Positions 6,391 through 14,766 of a stretch of 24,800 bases of DNA are shown one piece after another. The stretch covers positions 1 through 24,800 of the forward strand of contig CAZMSP010000021.1 of NCBI GenBank assembly GCA_964568985.1, in the 5' to 3' direction. Source of the DNA: CAZBWE01 sp964568985. Its GTDB lineage: Bacteria > Planctomycetota > Phycisphaerae > Sedimentisphaerales > Anaerobacaceae. How positions within the stretch are numbered: the first letter of the stretch is position 1; every line of letters starts with the position of its first letter. The notes below the pieces were generated by a model, which was given only the letters and a program-made list of their open reading frames with translations, had not been told where the DNA came from and did no database searches. The position numbers and the translations under genes are program-made.

Positions 6391-6538
6391 TATCCTTCGA
6401 CGGGGCTCAGGACTTCCACTTCGCTCCGGCCTGCGTAAATGGTCGAAATGCGCTCGATGCGAGATACTTGATTATAGATTTCCACTTGCGCGGGAATGAC
6501 ACTTGCCAAAGGAAATAATATCCATTACTTTATTGCAG

Positions 6539-6967
6539 ATGGTAAAGAGTCAACAAATAAAGGTTAAGACAAAAGGCAACTGCGATGTCGTTAATATCAC
6601 GGAGCAGATAAGCGAAGCAGTAGCACATTCAAAAATAAAGGCAGGGGCCGTTACGCTTTTCAATGTCGGCTCGACGGCGGGGATTACGACGACAGAATAT
6701 GAGCCGGGATTGGTCAATTACGATATAGAAGCGGCGTTTGAAAAAATCGCTCCGCAAAATGCGAGGTATGAGCATGAAGAGACCTGGCACGATGATAACG
6801 GCCATTCCCACGTACGGGCAGCGGTTTTGGGACCATCACTGAGTATACCGATACTTGACGGACAGCTTACCCTCGGAACCTGGCAACAAATCATTCTGGT
6901 AGATTTCGATACCCGAGCAAGAACACGAACAATTATCTGCCAAATAATCGGAGAATCAGACGCTTAA
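6539..6967 (+). CDS. yjbQ: YjbQ family protein (UPF0047)
   Basis: A 142-residue single-domain protein of the usual family length. Family landmarks are present in order: AGAVTLFNVGSTAGITTTEYEP, YEHEETWHDDNGHSHVRAAVLGPSLSIPI and TLGTWQQIILVDFDTRARTR. The conserved histidines of HEETW and GHSH likely form the metal site seen in family structures. Members have been reported to have weak thiamine phosphate synthase activity, but the physiological role is not settled. Start ATG at 6539 is chosen because it matches the usual family N-terminus; the ribosome binding site is weak. It precedes the FlgI-like gene in the same direction with a gap of about 60 nt. Confidence 0.88.
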   Translation: MVKSQQIKVKTKGNCDVVNITEQISEAVAHSKIKAGAVTLFNVGSTAGITTTEYEPGLVNYDIEAAFEKIAPQNARYEHEETWHDDNGHSHVRAAVLGPSLSIPILDGQLTLGTWQQIILVDFDTRARTRTIICQIIGESDA

Positions 6968-7028
6968 AAAGTAAAAAATCATCGAGCAGTTAGACTTGAC
7001 GGGAAAGACGAGAAAATGTAGTATTTCG

Positions 7029-8714
7029 ATGCGTATGAATACTAACAATCGAAAAACTGTTTACCCCGTTAGAAATAATTTTTCTAACGGAGTGTATCTT
7101 ACAGCAGCACTGCTTATCGTTTGTTTTCTGTGGGGCTGTGAAAAGTACACCTGGCGCAGCAGGCGAACAAAAGACCTTGCAGCAAAGGTAGATTTAGGCC
7201 CGACGATTGGGTCAGTTGCTGAGGTATATTTTCCTGAATCAATCCCAGTGATAGGATACGGACTGGTTGGCGGACTTAATGGGACAGGTTCAGCAGAGTG
7301 TCCACCACAGATACGAGCATATCTTAAACGATATGTGCTGGCAGTGGTGCCGGGGCAGAAAATAAATGTAGATAGATTTATAAACAGCCCTAATACCGCA
7401 GTGGTTCGCGTTGAGGGGATATTGCCAACGACAGGTTTGAAAAATCAAACCTTCGATGTAAAAGTGACCGCCTTAGCGGGTACGCAAACAACGTCTCTGC
7501 AAGACGGCTGGCTGTATAACGCCGAACTGATAGCAGCGAGAGAGTTCACCATATCATCAAAAACCCTGGCTACGGCCAAAGGGCCGGTCTTCATAGATAC
7601 GACAGACACTGCCACAACAGACTTGTCGAGGCGAAGTCCACCGACGCAGCCCGATAAAAGAGTCGGATATATCATAGGAGGAGCAACGGTACTTGATGAG
7701 TATAAAATAAGCGTGATGCTTGGCAATGATGACTATGTAATGACGAGCCGAATTCGTAACCGGTTAAATGAGCGTTATAGCGATTCCGGGGCCATAGCAG
7801 TCTCGCCCAGAAAAATTGAGCTGTCAGTTCCGAGTAAATATAAAGCACAAAAACAAAAATTCGTCTCGATAATAAAGGCGACATATGTCGGCCAGACACC
7901 AGAGATTACCGAAGAGAGAATAAAGGCGTTTGTTAGAGAACTTGCCGTTTCAAACGATAAAGAGACAAGTGAAATTGCTCTTGAAGCGATAGGCAACCAA
8001 AGTGCCAGCAGGCTGGCTACTTTGCTGAATTCATCCAATGAGGAGGTTCGGCTTCGAGCAGGACGATGTATGCTCAATATGGGCGATGACCGCGGTTTGC
8101 AGGTTCTTACAGAAATAGCAATGAATAAAGGTGCTGCTTATCGGGTCGAGGCATTGGAAGCAATAGCCACCGGCGCAAGGCGAAACGATGCAGTCGCCGT
8201 TTTACGACAGTTGCTGCGTGATGCCGATTTTGACATCAGACTGGCTGCATACGAACAATTGAGGATGTTAGATGATGTTACTATAACACGAAAGTACATT
8301 GGGCGTAATTTTTATCTGGAGCAAGTTCGGCAAGCCGGATATAAGACGATATATGCCCGCCGCAGCGGTCAGCCAAGAATTGTATTATTCGGTGCGCCAA
8401 TATACTGCAGTGACAATTTTTTTATAAAATCAGCTGACGGCAATATAATAATAGGTTCCAAGCGAGGCGAAAAATATGTCTCCGTAATTAGCAGACACCC
8501 CAGACGTCCTACGGTGATAGGCCCGTTGAGGAGCTCTTTTAGGGTCGGTGATATTATTCAACTACTTTGTGAAGAGCCGCCTAAGGAAGGCAATGAAGGT
8601 CGCGGCGGCTTAGGGGTTTCATACACCGAAGGAATCGCTCTTTTGAAACAGATGTGTGACAAAGGCATCGTGAGAGCAGAGTTTCGGGCGGGCCCTCTAC
8701 CAAAATTCGACTAA
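7029..8714 (+). CDS. FlgI-like lipoprotein with HEAT repeats
   Basis: A 561-residue protein. After a lipoprotein signal (hydrophobic 24-35, lipobox LWGC with the cysteine at 37), residues about 70-290 resemble the flagellar P-ring protein FlgI: VIGYGLVGGLNGTGS, then VRVEGILPTTGLKNQTFDVK and a late ISPRK-like AVSPRKIEL. Residues about 305-420 look like HEAT repeats (VRLRAGRCMLNMGDDRGLQV, FDIRLAAYEQLRMLDD). The C-terminal part ends with GRGGLGVSYTEGIALLKQM. True FlgI is about 350-370 residues and has no HEAT insert or lipid anchor, so this is a relative with a different job, probably in the cell envelope. No other flagellar genes are nearby. ATG at 7029 is chosen over TTG at 6996; ATG at 7035 is also possible. 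A palindromic element at 7064-7092 encodes YPVRNNFSNG just before the hydrophobic segment. Confidence 0.8.
   Translation: MRMNTNNRKTVYPVRNNFSNGVYLTAALLIVCFLWGCEKYTWRSRRTKDLAAKVDLGPTIGSVAEVYFPESIPVIGYGLVGGLNGTGSAECPPQIRAYLKRYVLAVVPGQKINVDRFINSPNTAVVRVEGILPTTGLKNQTFDVKVTALAGTQTTSLQDGWLYNAELIAAREFTISSKTLATAKGPVFIDTTDTATTDLSRRSPPTQPDKRVGYIIGGATVLDEYKISVMLGNDDYVMTSRIRNRLNERYSDSGAIAVSPRKIELSVPSKYKAQKQKFVSIIKATYVGQTPEITEERIKAFVRELAVSNDKETSEIALEAIGNQSASRLATLLNSSNEEVRLRAGRCMLNMGDDRGLQVLTEIAMNKGAAYRVEALEAIATGARRNDAVAVLRQLLRDADFDIRLAAYEQLRMLDDVTITRKYIGRNFYLEQVRQAGYKTIYARRSGQPRIVLFGAPIYCSDNFFIKSADGNIIIGSKRGEKYVSVISRHPRRPTVIGPLRSSFRVGDIIQLLCEEPPKEGNEGRGGLGVSYTEGIALLKQMCDKGIVRAEFRAGPLPKFD
7064..7092 (+). 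repeat. Palindrome inserted in frame in the FlgI-like gene
   Basis: The arms CCGTTAGAAA (7066-7075) and TTTCTAACGG (7081-7090) form a perfect 10-bp stem with a 5-nt loop. Read in frame it gives PVRNNFSNG. It shares its core with the palindrome at 439-464. A YPVRN...SNGV peptide in unrelated proteins is something I recall as a translated repeat in environmental genomes. Confidence 0.75.
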
Positions 8715-8821
8715 TAATCAAGAGAAAACATACCTTCGGCCGATAACAATAATGCGTGCTGAGCTAAAAGTACGCAATGTGTGTAAAATCTACTGCCGAA
8801 TATCTAAAACAGGATAAAAAG

Positions 8822-11800
8822 ATGAGACTTGAAAAAGTTATACTTGATGGCTTTAAAAGCTTCGCTGATAAAACAGAATTTTCTTTCAATACCCCAATAA
8901 CGGCTATTGTTGGGCCGAACGGCTGTGGTAAGAGCAATGTCGTCGATGCAGTAAAATGGGTTCTCGGTGAGCAAAGCCTCAAGAGTCTGCGAAGCGACCA
9001 GATGGCCGATGTGATATTCAGCGGCAGCAGCAGCAGAAAACCATTGGGAACAGCGGAGGTAAGCTTGTTTATCTCCAATTACAACGGAAACAACAACGGG
9101 CAATTGGCAATCGATACCGATGAAGTACAAATAAGCCGAAGAATATACAAAAGCGGAGAAAGCGAATATCGGATAAACAATAAAATCTGCCGACTGAAAG
9201 ATATCCGAGAATTATTTATGGACACCGGCGTAGGTACCAAGGCCTATTCGATACTCGAACAGGGACAAATTGAACGGCTTGTAAGTGCGTCAAAGACAGA
9301 GAGAAGATTTGTATTTGAGGAGGCGGCGGGCATAAGCAAATATAAAGCGCACAAAAAAGAGGCGCTTCGTAAACTGGAAAGAACAGAACAAAATCTGCTG
9401 CGGCTTGCGGACATTTTAGGCGAGGTAGCGAAGAGACTGCGAAGCGTCAAACTTCAGGCAGGCAAGGCGAGAAATTACCTGCAATATACCCAAAGACTCA
9501 AGGAGCTACAGGTTAAATACTGGCTGGCTGAATTCGACAAGATAAATACGCAACTAAAAGAGAAGAAAACATCCCTTGCGCAAGTAGAGCAGCAGCTTGA
9601 GCTTTTGGTAACGGAACTGTCAAGAAACGAGACTTTTGGCAGCGAGCTTGGAGAGAGGATAATAGAGACTGAGAACAATCTAAATATCGCTGGAAATCGC
9701 CTTATTGCTGTTCAAAGCAAAATTGAACAGAGCCTGCAACGAATCGAGTTCTTGCGAGCGAGAATTACGGAGCTGAGACAACGAAGCGAAAGCACAAGCC
9801 AAAGGATTGGCAAACTTCAGGAGCAGGAAAAGCTCTTTAATGAGAATTTTTCGCAATACGAAAATGAGCTTAAGGATTGTGTAAAGGCACTCGATGAGAA
9901 AGGCCGGGAAGCTAAGCAAATCCAAAAAGCTTTGCAACAAATAAACGCAGAACGTATCTCGCTGGAAGCAGATTTGGAAGATGAAAAGTCGGGTATCATC
10001 GATGTAGTCAGGAAAACAGCACAGCTTCATAACGAGATCCAGAGCATTTCCACATATCGAGACAATTTATCCAGCCAAAAAGAGCGTCTCACCAGCAGGG
10101 CAGAGACAGCCAAATCCGAACTGGGGAAACTGCTTACCGAAAAAGCACAACACAATGCTCGTCTGGAAGATATCGAAAAAGTGCTGGAAGAGTTGCAACA
10201 GGGCCTAGAAGATAAACGCAAAGAAGCAGAAGCAATTGACAGTGAGCTTGAAGCTGACAATAAGGGATTGGCCCAGAGCAAAGAACAGCGCAGCGCTCTG
10301 AACAGTGAACTGGCGATATTGACGGATATGGAAAAGAGATACGAGGGGCTCAATAACGCTGTCCAAATCATTCTGCGAAACCGAACACAAGAGAATAGCA
10401 AGCTGGATTATGTCGATGGGATACTGGCGGATATTATTGCAGCCGATGTCAAATATGCAAATGCGATAGAATCGGCCCTTGAGGGCAAGACCGACGCTCT
10501 GGTAATAAACAATACAAACAGATTATTAGCTGATAAGCAAACGTTCGAAAAACTTGATGGTCGAGTGAATTTTATATGCCTTGATAAAATAAGGCCTTTT
10601 GTAGATACAAAAGACTTTTCGATTTTACCTGAGGTCAAAGGCAGGTTAGCAGAATTCGTAAAAACTGATGATAAATACGCACCATTAATGTGGCAGCTAC
10701 TCGGCAAGACCCTGATTGTCGAGTCTCTTGATACGGCGGCCAAACTTGCCGAGAAAACAGCAGCTGAATACAAATTTGTTACATTAAAAGGAGAATTTTT
10801 AAGCTCCGATGGAGTGATAAAACTTGGGTCTATTGGTAAAACAACAGGCCTGATATCACGCAAAAGCCAATTACGTCAACTGCAGCAAACAATTGCCGCA
10901 GTAGAGTCTGATGTCCGCAAGATTGAAAATCAAATTGAACGAAAAACTGCGGCAAATTCGCATCTAGATAAATTGTGCAGGGACCTGCGTACATCTATTT
11001 ATGAGGCCAACACCCAAAAGATGCAGATAAGCTCAAAACTGGCCATCTACGAACAAGATATAAAGCGGCTGAGCCAGGAACAGCCGTTATTGGCAAATGA
11101 GATAGATACATTGCAAGAGCAGATAGCTCAATCAGTGCAAAAAAAATACGCTTCGGAACAGAAACTGCAGGAGCTCGAAGCGGTAAATGACCAGCGAACG
11201 GTGCGGATAAAAGAACTTGAGTCAAAATATGCCGAACGTAAAGAACAACAACAAATACAACAAAACAGACTTGCGGACTTGAGGGTTGCCCTTGGACAAA
11301 TTACAGAGCATCGACAGGCAGTTGAAAAGGCGATATTAAGTCTGCAAAACCAGATGCGAGAGAACCAAACAGCCAGCCAGGCATCGCAGGAAGAAATACA
11401 AAGCTGCAACGAGCAATTAGAGCAAGCACAGAAAGATATTCTTGGCTGCGAAGCAGCAGTGTCAGAGCTTTACGTTGAAAAAGAGAAAAATCAACAGAGC
11501 AGCCAGTCACTGCAGAAGGAAATTGAGGAGCTGCTCGAAGAGAAAAAACAAACGGAACAAATTATTCGGCTCAAACGTTCCGAGAAAAGCCGGATAGAAA
11601 GCACAATGAGCGAGCTTAAAATAGAACTGGGCCAGTTCGAGGTAAAGCAGCAGGATTTGGTTGAAAGAGTGCAGGAGGAACTGCAGATTGATTTGCAGCA
11701 GGCGTATGAGAATTACAGAAATGAGGAAGTTGACTGGGATAAGGTAAGGGATGAAATAGCTGAACTGCGAGTCAAGATTGAGCGACTTGGCAATGTGAAT

Positions 11801-12409
11801 CTGGATGCAATAGATGAACAGGAAGGGCTTGAGAAACGGCACGAGTTCTTAAGCAGCCAGGTCAAGGACCTCAATACGAGCAAGGGTCAACTGCAGCAGT
11901 TGATAAGCCGTCTCAACCAAAAAAGCAGAGAAAAATTCAGAGAGACATTTGAAGAAATCAGAACAAACTTTCAGCAGATTTTCCGCAAGCTGTTCGGCGG
12001 GGGCAGGGCTGACGTGGTACTTGAAGATGCAGAAGACATTCTCGAAGCCGGGATAGAAGTTATAGCCCGGCCACCCGGAAAAGAGACGAGGAGCGTATCT
12101 TTGCTTAGCGGCGGTGAAAAGTCACTGACGGCGATTGCCCTTTTGTTTGCGGTTTTCAAGACAAAGCCGTCACCATTCTGCTTCCTCGATGAAGTTGATG
12201 CGGCACTGGATGAGGCAAATAATGAACGATTCAATATGCTGGTGCGTGAGTTTCAAAAGGAATCACAGTTTATCATAATCACACATGCCAAGCGGACGAT
12301 GAGTATAGCGGATGTTCTGTTCGGGATAACGATGCAGACGCGAGGTGTGAGTAAGAAGATAAGCGTCAAATTCGACGAGTATGAGGAAGAAACCGCCGCG
12401 GTAGCATAA
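8822..12409 (+). CDS. smc: Chromosome segregation protein SMC
   Basis: A 1195-residue condensin ATPase of normal length and full domain order. The N-terminal head has the Walker A motif GPNGCGKSN at residues 31-39. A long coiled coil (about 165-505), rich in Glu, Lys and Gln, leads to a hinge (about 510-670), and a second coiled coil returns to about 1030. The C-terminal head has the signature LLSGGEKSL near 1094-1102 and Walker B FCFLDEVD, with the catalytic D1123-E1124. It would bind ScpA/ScpB and organise and segregate the chromosome; neither partner is in this window. ATG at 8822 is chosen over 8777 because it gives the canonical start MRLEKVILDGFKSFADKTEF and has AGGA 7 nt ahead. Confidence 0.98.
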   Translation: MRLEKVILDGFKSFADKTEFSFNTPITAIVGPNGCGKSNVVDAVKWVLGEQSLKSLRSDQMADVIFSGSSSRKPLGTAEVSLFISNYNGNNNGQLAIDTDEVQISRRIYKSGESEYRINNKICRLKDIRELFMDTGVGTKAYSILEQGQIERLVSASKTERRFVFEEAAGISKYKAHKKEALRKLERTEQNLLRLADILGEVAKRLRSVKLQAGKARNYLQYTQRLKELQVKYWLAEFDKINTQLKEKKTSLAQVEQQLELLVTELSRNETFGSELGERIIETENNLNIAGNRLIAVQSKIEQSLQRIEFLRARITELRQRSESTSQRIGKLQEQEKLFNENFSQYENELKDCVKALDEKGREAKQIQKALQQINAERISLEADLEDEKSGIIDVVRKTAQLHNEIQSISTYRDNLSSQKERLTSRAETAKSELGKLLTEKAQHNARLEDIEKVLEELQQGLEDKRKEAEAIDSELEADNKGLAQSKEQRSALNSELAILTDMEKRYEGLNNAVQIILRNRTQENSKLDYVDGILADIIAADVKYANAIESALEGKTDALVINNTNRLLADKQTFEKLDGRVNFICLDKIRPFVDTKDFSILPEVKGRLAEFVKTDDKYAPLMWQLLGKTLIVESLDTAAKLAEKTAAEYKFVTLKGEFLSSDGVIKLGSIGKTTGLISRKSQLRQLQQTIAAVESDVRKIENQIERKTAANSHLDKLCRDLRTSIYEANTQKMQISSKLAIYEQDIKRLSQEQPLLANEIDTLQEQIAQSVQKKYASEQKLQELEAVNDQRTVRIKELESKYAERKEQQQIQQNRLADLRVALGQITEHRQAVEKAILSLQNQMRENQTASQASQEEIQSCNEQLEQAQKDILGCEAAVSELYVEKEKNQQSSQSLQKEIEELLEEKKQTEQIIRLKRSEKSRIESTMSELKIELGQFEVKQQDLVERVQEELQIDLQQAYENYRNEEVDWDKVRDEIAELRVKIERLGNVNLDAIDEQEGLEKRHEFLSSQVKDLNTSKGQLQQLISRLNQKSREKFRETFEEIRTNFQQIFRKLFGGGRADVVLEDAEDILEAGIEVIARPPGKETRSVSLLSGGEKSLTAIALLFAVFKTKPSPFCFLDEVDAALDEANNERFNMLVREFQKESQFIIITHAKRTMSIADVLFGITMQTRGVSKKISVKFDEYEEETAAVA

Positions 12410-12450
12410 GCGTTGCTGGTGATTTGTGATTCTATGAGCAAAGGAGACCT

Positions 12451-12774
12451 ATGAAGAAGTGCCCATTTTGCGCAGAAGAGATTCAGGATGAGGCCGTAAA
12501 GTGCCGCTTCTGCGGCGAGTTCCTTGATAAAGCCGACAAGGTTAAAACGAAATGGTATTTCAGCACTGCTAATATTGTAATTGCCTTTCTGTTCGTAGGT
12601 CCGTTTGCCCTGCCGTTCGTATGGTTTCACCCATGTTATAAAAAGACTACAAAGATTATAATTACGGTTTTTGTCAGTGTAATTACAGCTTTGGTTATTT
12701 ATCTCCTAATAGAGTTAGTTCCTAAAATATGGGAATATTACTCTCAGTTAGGAGAAATAATGAAGCAACTGTAG
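12451..12774 (+). CDS. Zinc-ribbon membrane protein
   Basis: A 107-residue protein. The N-terminus is a zinc ribbon with two CxxC pairs, KKCPFCAEEI and VKCRFCGEFL. Two hydrophobic segments at about 41-60 and 66-90 would cross the membrane, leaving a short tail. Strong ribosome binding site AAGGAG, 4 nt ahead of ATG at 12451. It follows smc by about 40 nt and may be read with it. The function is unknown; such ribbons are often sensors or assembly parts of membrane systems. Confidence 0.75.
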   Translation: MKKCPFCAEEIQDEAVKCRFCGEFLDKADKVKTKWYFSTANIVIAFLFVGPFALPFVWFHPCYKKTTKIIITVFVSVITALVIYLLIELVPKIWEYYSQLGEIMKQL

Positions 12775-12822
12775 CATCGACATACTGATTTTATTTCGTA
12801 TCGCACCGGCTGTGGCTGCGAC

Positions 12823-12842
12823 TCCGCCAAACAAACGGCGGA
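12823..12842. repeat. Small hairpin TCCGCC / GGCGGA
   Basis: Arms 12823-12828 and 12837-12842 with an 8-nt loop, followed by CAAGGAC. The hairpin at 13420-13434 has identical arms and a similar CAAG tail. It lies between two small membrane-protein genes with no T-run. Confidence 0.5.
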
Positions 12843-12887
12843 CAAGGACAAAACAACCCCAGTAAAAGTGGGGGGCCAATAGAACCA

Positions 12888-13259
12888 ATGGGATGGAAAA
12901 GGCCATATAAACTCCGAAATGTAAAGATGATAAGCTGGACTCAAATTTGTACTGTCCTGATTATGCTTTTAGCAGTGTGGGTTTACAATATTGTTTGGCC
13001 TACAATATCCTACAAAGGACACGGAATGGTCGAGGGTATCATCTATAATACAGAGAAGAATTCAACTGCCTTGATTGACGGCATGATCGTTGGAGAAGGA
13101 GATATAATTTACGGCGTGAGTGTCATTAAAATACATAGCGACAAAGTTGAATTTGAGAAGGATGGCAGTAGATGGGAACAACATGTGTGGGAATGGCCAA
13201 AGCACACCTGGGGAAAACCAAAACAAGTACAAGTACATACCGATACTACCAACTGGTAA
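12888..13259 (+). CDS. Membrane-anchored protein with a PilP/GspC-like C-terminal segment
   Basis: A 123-residue protein with one hydrophobic segment at about 17-38 and a short globular part after it. The stretch STALIDGMIVGEGDIIYGVS followed by VIKIHSDKVEFEKDG has the pattern of the small beta domain in PilP/GspC-type proteins (a statement of no or new value, a depth-of-site GD, then a V-x-K-I-x-x-D-x-V strand). Those proteins link inner-membrane and outer-membrane parts of type IV pili or type II secretion. No other secretion genes are near, so the match may be only structural. The ribosome binding site ahead of ATG 12888 is weak; ATG at 12927 is an alternative. Confidence 0.55.
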   Translation: MGWKRPYKLRNVKMISWTQICTVLIMLLAVWVYNIVWPTISYKGHGMVEGIIYNTEKNSTALIDGMIVGEGDIIYGVSVIKIHSDKVEFEKDGSRWEQHVWEWPKHTWGKPKQVQVHTDTTNW

Positions 13260-13394
13260 TGCTGCTTTTTGCCTGCTCTACACTTTTCACCACCTCATTC
13301 TACTGGTATTGGTTATTCTGAATTTAGCAGTTGCATGAATTTCTGTTCATTAGTAGAATTCCTGTTTCTTGTATTTATGTAAGGGTCAGGCAAA

Positions 13395-13500
13395 GCCCTC
13401 AATAAATTAAGGGGCTAAATCCGCCACAGGCGGACAAGTATTTCTGACCACGCTCCCTGCTTTCTTGCGAAAGCAAGAAGGGGGCTCGCAATGACACAAT
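13395..13500. repeat. Cluster of three intergenic hairpins
   Basis: Between 13260 and 13522 I see no gene. From 13395 three hairpins follow one another: an AT-centred one at about 13396-13414 (GCCCTCAAT / ATTAAGGGGC), TCCGCC-ACA-GGCGGA at 13420-13434, and CTTTCTTGC-GAAA-GCAAGAAGG at 13460-13481. The third has a GNRA-type loop and ends close to CTCGCAATGACA, which on the other strand reads TGTCATTGCGAG, a motif I recall from intergenic repeats in many bacteria. The block looks like stacked repeat insertions ahead of the peptidase genes. Confidence 0.55.
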
Positions 13501-13522
13501 GCGATATAAGCGATACGAAAAG

Positions 13523-14758
13523 ATGCCGGAAAAGGTTGACAAGCATATCTTAAAGAACGGGATGGTTCTACTTGGCGAGCCGATGGAATCGGTCGAGTCG
13601 GTTGCGTTCGGTTTTATGCTGCCTGCGGGAGCCGCCCGACTTCCAGAGGGCTGCTGCGGGGCTTCAAATATTATCGCCGATTGGATTTTCAGAGGCGCCG
13701 GTAGTAAAAACAGCAGGCAACTAAGTGACGCACTTGACGGCTTGGGTCTGCACCGAGTCAGCTTTGTTGGCGGCAGCCATATCACTATCGGAGCTGCGCT
13801 GGAGGCCAGCAACCTGACACAATCGCTCGAATTGTATGCGGATATTATACTTGAGCCGAGCTTAAAAGAAGACCAGTTTGAATTAGCGAGGCAGCTGGCA
13901 ATCGATAGTGTGCACGCTTTGGATGATGAGCCACGGCAAAAGGTTATGCTGAAACTGCGAGAACAATTTTATCCGCCCCCCTTAGGGCGCAGCACTGCAG
14001 GAGATATCGATGAATTAAAAGTTCTGACGGCTGGGCAAACAGGGCAGATTGTAAAGAGCAAATTTAATCTTTCACAAACGATTTTTACAGTAGCGGGCAA
14101 GTATGATTTCAATGCAGTTTGTCGACAAATGGAAAGTTTGTTCCCCGGCAGTAAGACCGATGCGCAGCAAAGTGCAGTTTTTGTGCAGGGCAAGGCTGGC
14201 AAATATACACATATAGATAATGAAGGAGCACAAGTGCATATTGGCCTGATGACCGAGACGGTTAAACCGATGGATGATGATTACTACAATGCCAGAGTGG
14301 CGGTATCGGTACTATCCGGCGGAATGGGCGCCAGATTATTTACAGAGGTAAGAGAAAAGCGAGGCCTATGTTATGCAATCAGGGCCCGGTACCACGGCCT
14401 GAAAGAGGCGGCTGGTATAATGTGCTATGCAGGAACAACGCCGGACAAGGCGCAGGAAACGCTCGATGTGGTAATTGGTGAGTTCGAGCGGCTCGGCGAA
14501 GGGATAAGTGAAGAAGAAATAGACCGAGCCAAAGTCGGGTTAAAAAGTGCTTTAATATTGCAAAGCGAGTCTTCCAGCAGTAGAGCTGGTGCAATCGGCA
14601 GCGATTACTATATGTTGGGCAGAGTCCGGAGCCTGGATGAAATTAAGAATAAAATAGAACAAATAACGGTTGATACGATTTTAGGTTTTTTGAGGAATAA
14701 CAAGTTTAAGGAGTTTACGATTGTGACGATCGGGCCAAAGCAGGTTACGGTTAAGTAG
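13523..14758 (+). CDS. M16 peptidase family protein, non-catalytic subunit
   Basis: A 411-residue M16 (pitrilysin-like) protein. The N-terminal half should hold the HxxEH zinc motif, but the equivalent position reads NIIADWIFRGAG, with no histidines, so it cannot bind catalytic zinc. The C-terminal half keeps the family's glycine-rich stretch SVLSGGMGARLFTEVREKRG followed by LCYAIRARYH. In heterodimeric M16B enzymes (mitochondrial processing peptidase, Sphingomonas Sph2681/2682) such a subunit helps close the chamber and position the peptide. The active partner follows 8 nt after. An in-frame ATG at 13499 also exists; 13523 (MPEKVDKHILKNGMVLLGEP) is preferred as it matches the domain start, but neither has a good ribosome binding site. 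Confidence 0.88.
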   Translation: MPEKVDKHILKNGMVLLGEPMESVESVAFGFMLPAGAARLPEGCCGASNIIADWIFRGAGSKNSRQLSDALDGLGLHRVSFVGGSHITIGAALEASNLTQSLELYADIILEPSLKEDQFELARQLAIDSVHALDDEPRQKVMLKLREQFYPPPLGRSTAGDIDELKVLTAGQTGQIVKSKFNLSQTIFTVAGKYDFNAVCRQMESLFPGSKTDAQQSAVFVQGKAGKYTHIDNEGAQVHIGLMTETVKPMDDDYYNARVAVSVLSGGMGARLFTEVREKRGLCYAIRARYHGLKEAAGIMCYAGTTPDKAQETLDVVIGEFERLGEGISEEEIDRAKVGLKSALILQSESSSSRAGAIGSDYYMLGRVRSLDEIKNKIEQITVDTILGFLRNNKFKEFTIVTIGPKQVTVK

Positions 14759-14766
14759 AGTAAAGG

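Noticed and set aside
6055..6438. Plus-strand open frame of 127 codons
   Set aside because: It is the complement of the HNH/AP2 remnant, whose domain motifs are clear on the minus strand.
13396..13484. CRISPR-like array because of repeated hairpins
   Set aside because: The hairpins differ in sequence, there are no regular spacers, and no cas genes are present.
13972..13990. Palindrome-like CCGCCCCCTTAGGGCGC in the first M16 gene
   Set aside because: It encodes the conserved FYPPPLGR stretch expected in the family at this place, so it is coding sequence and not an insertion.
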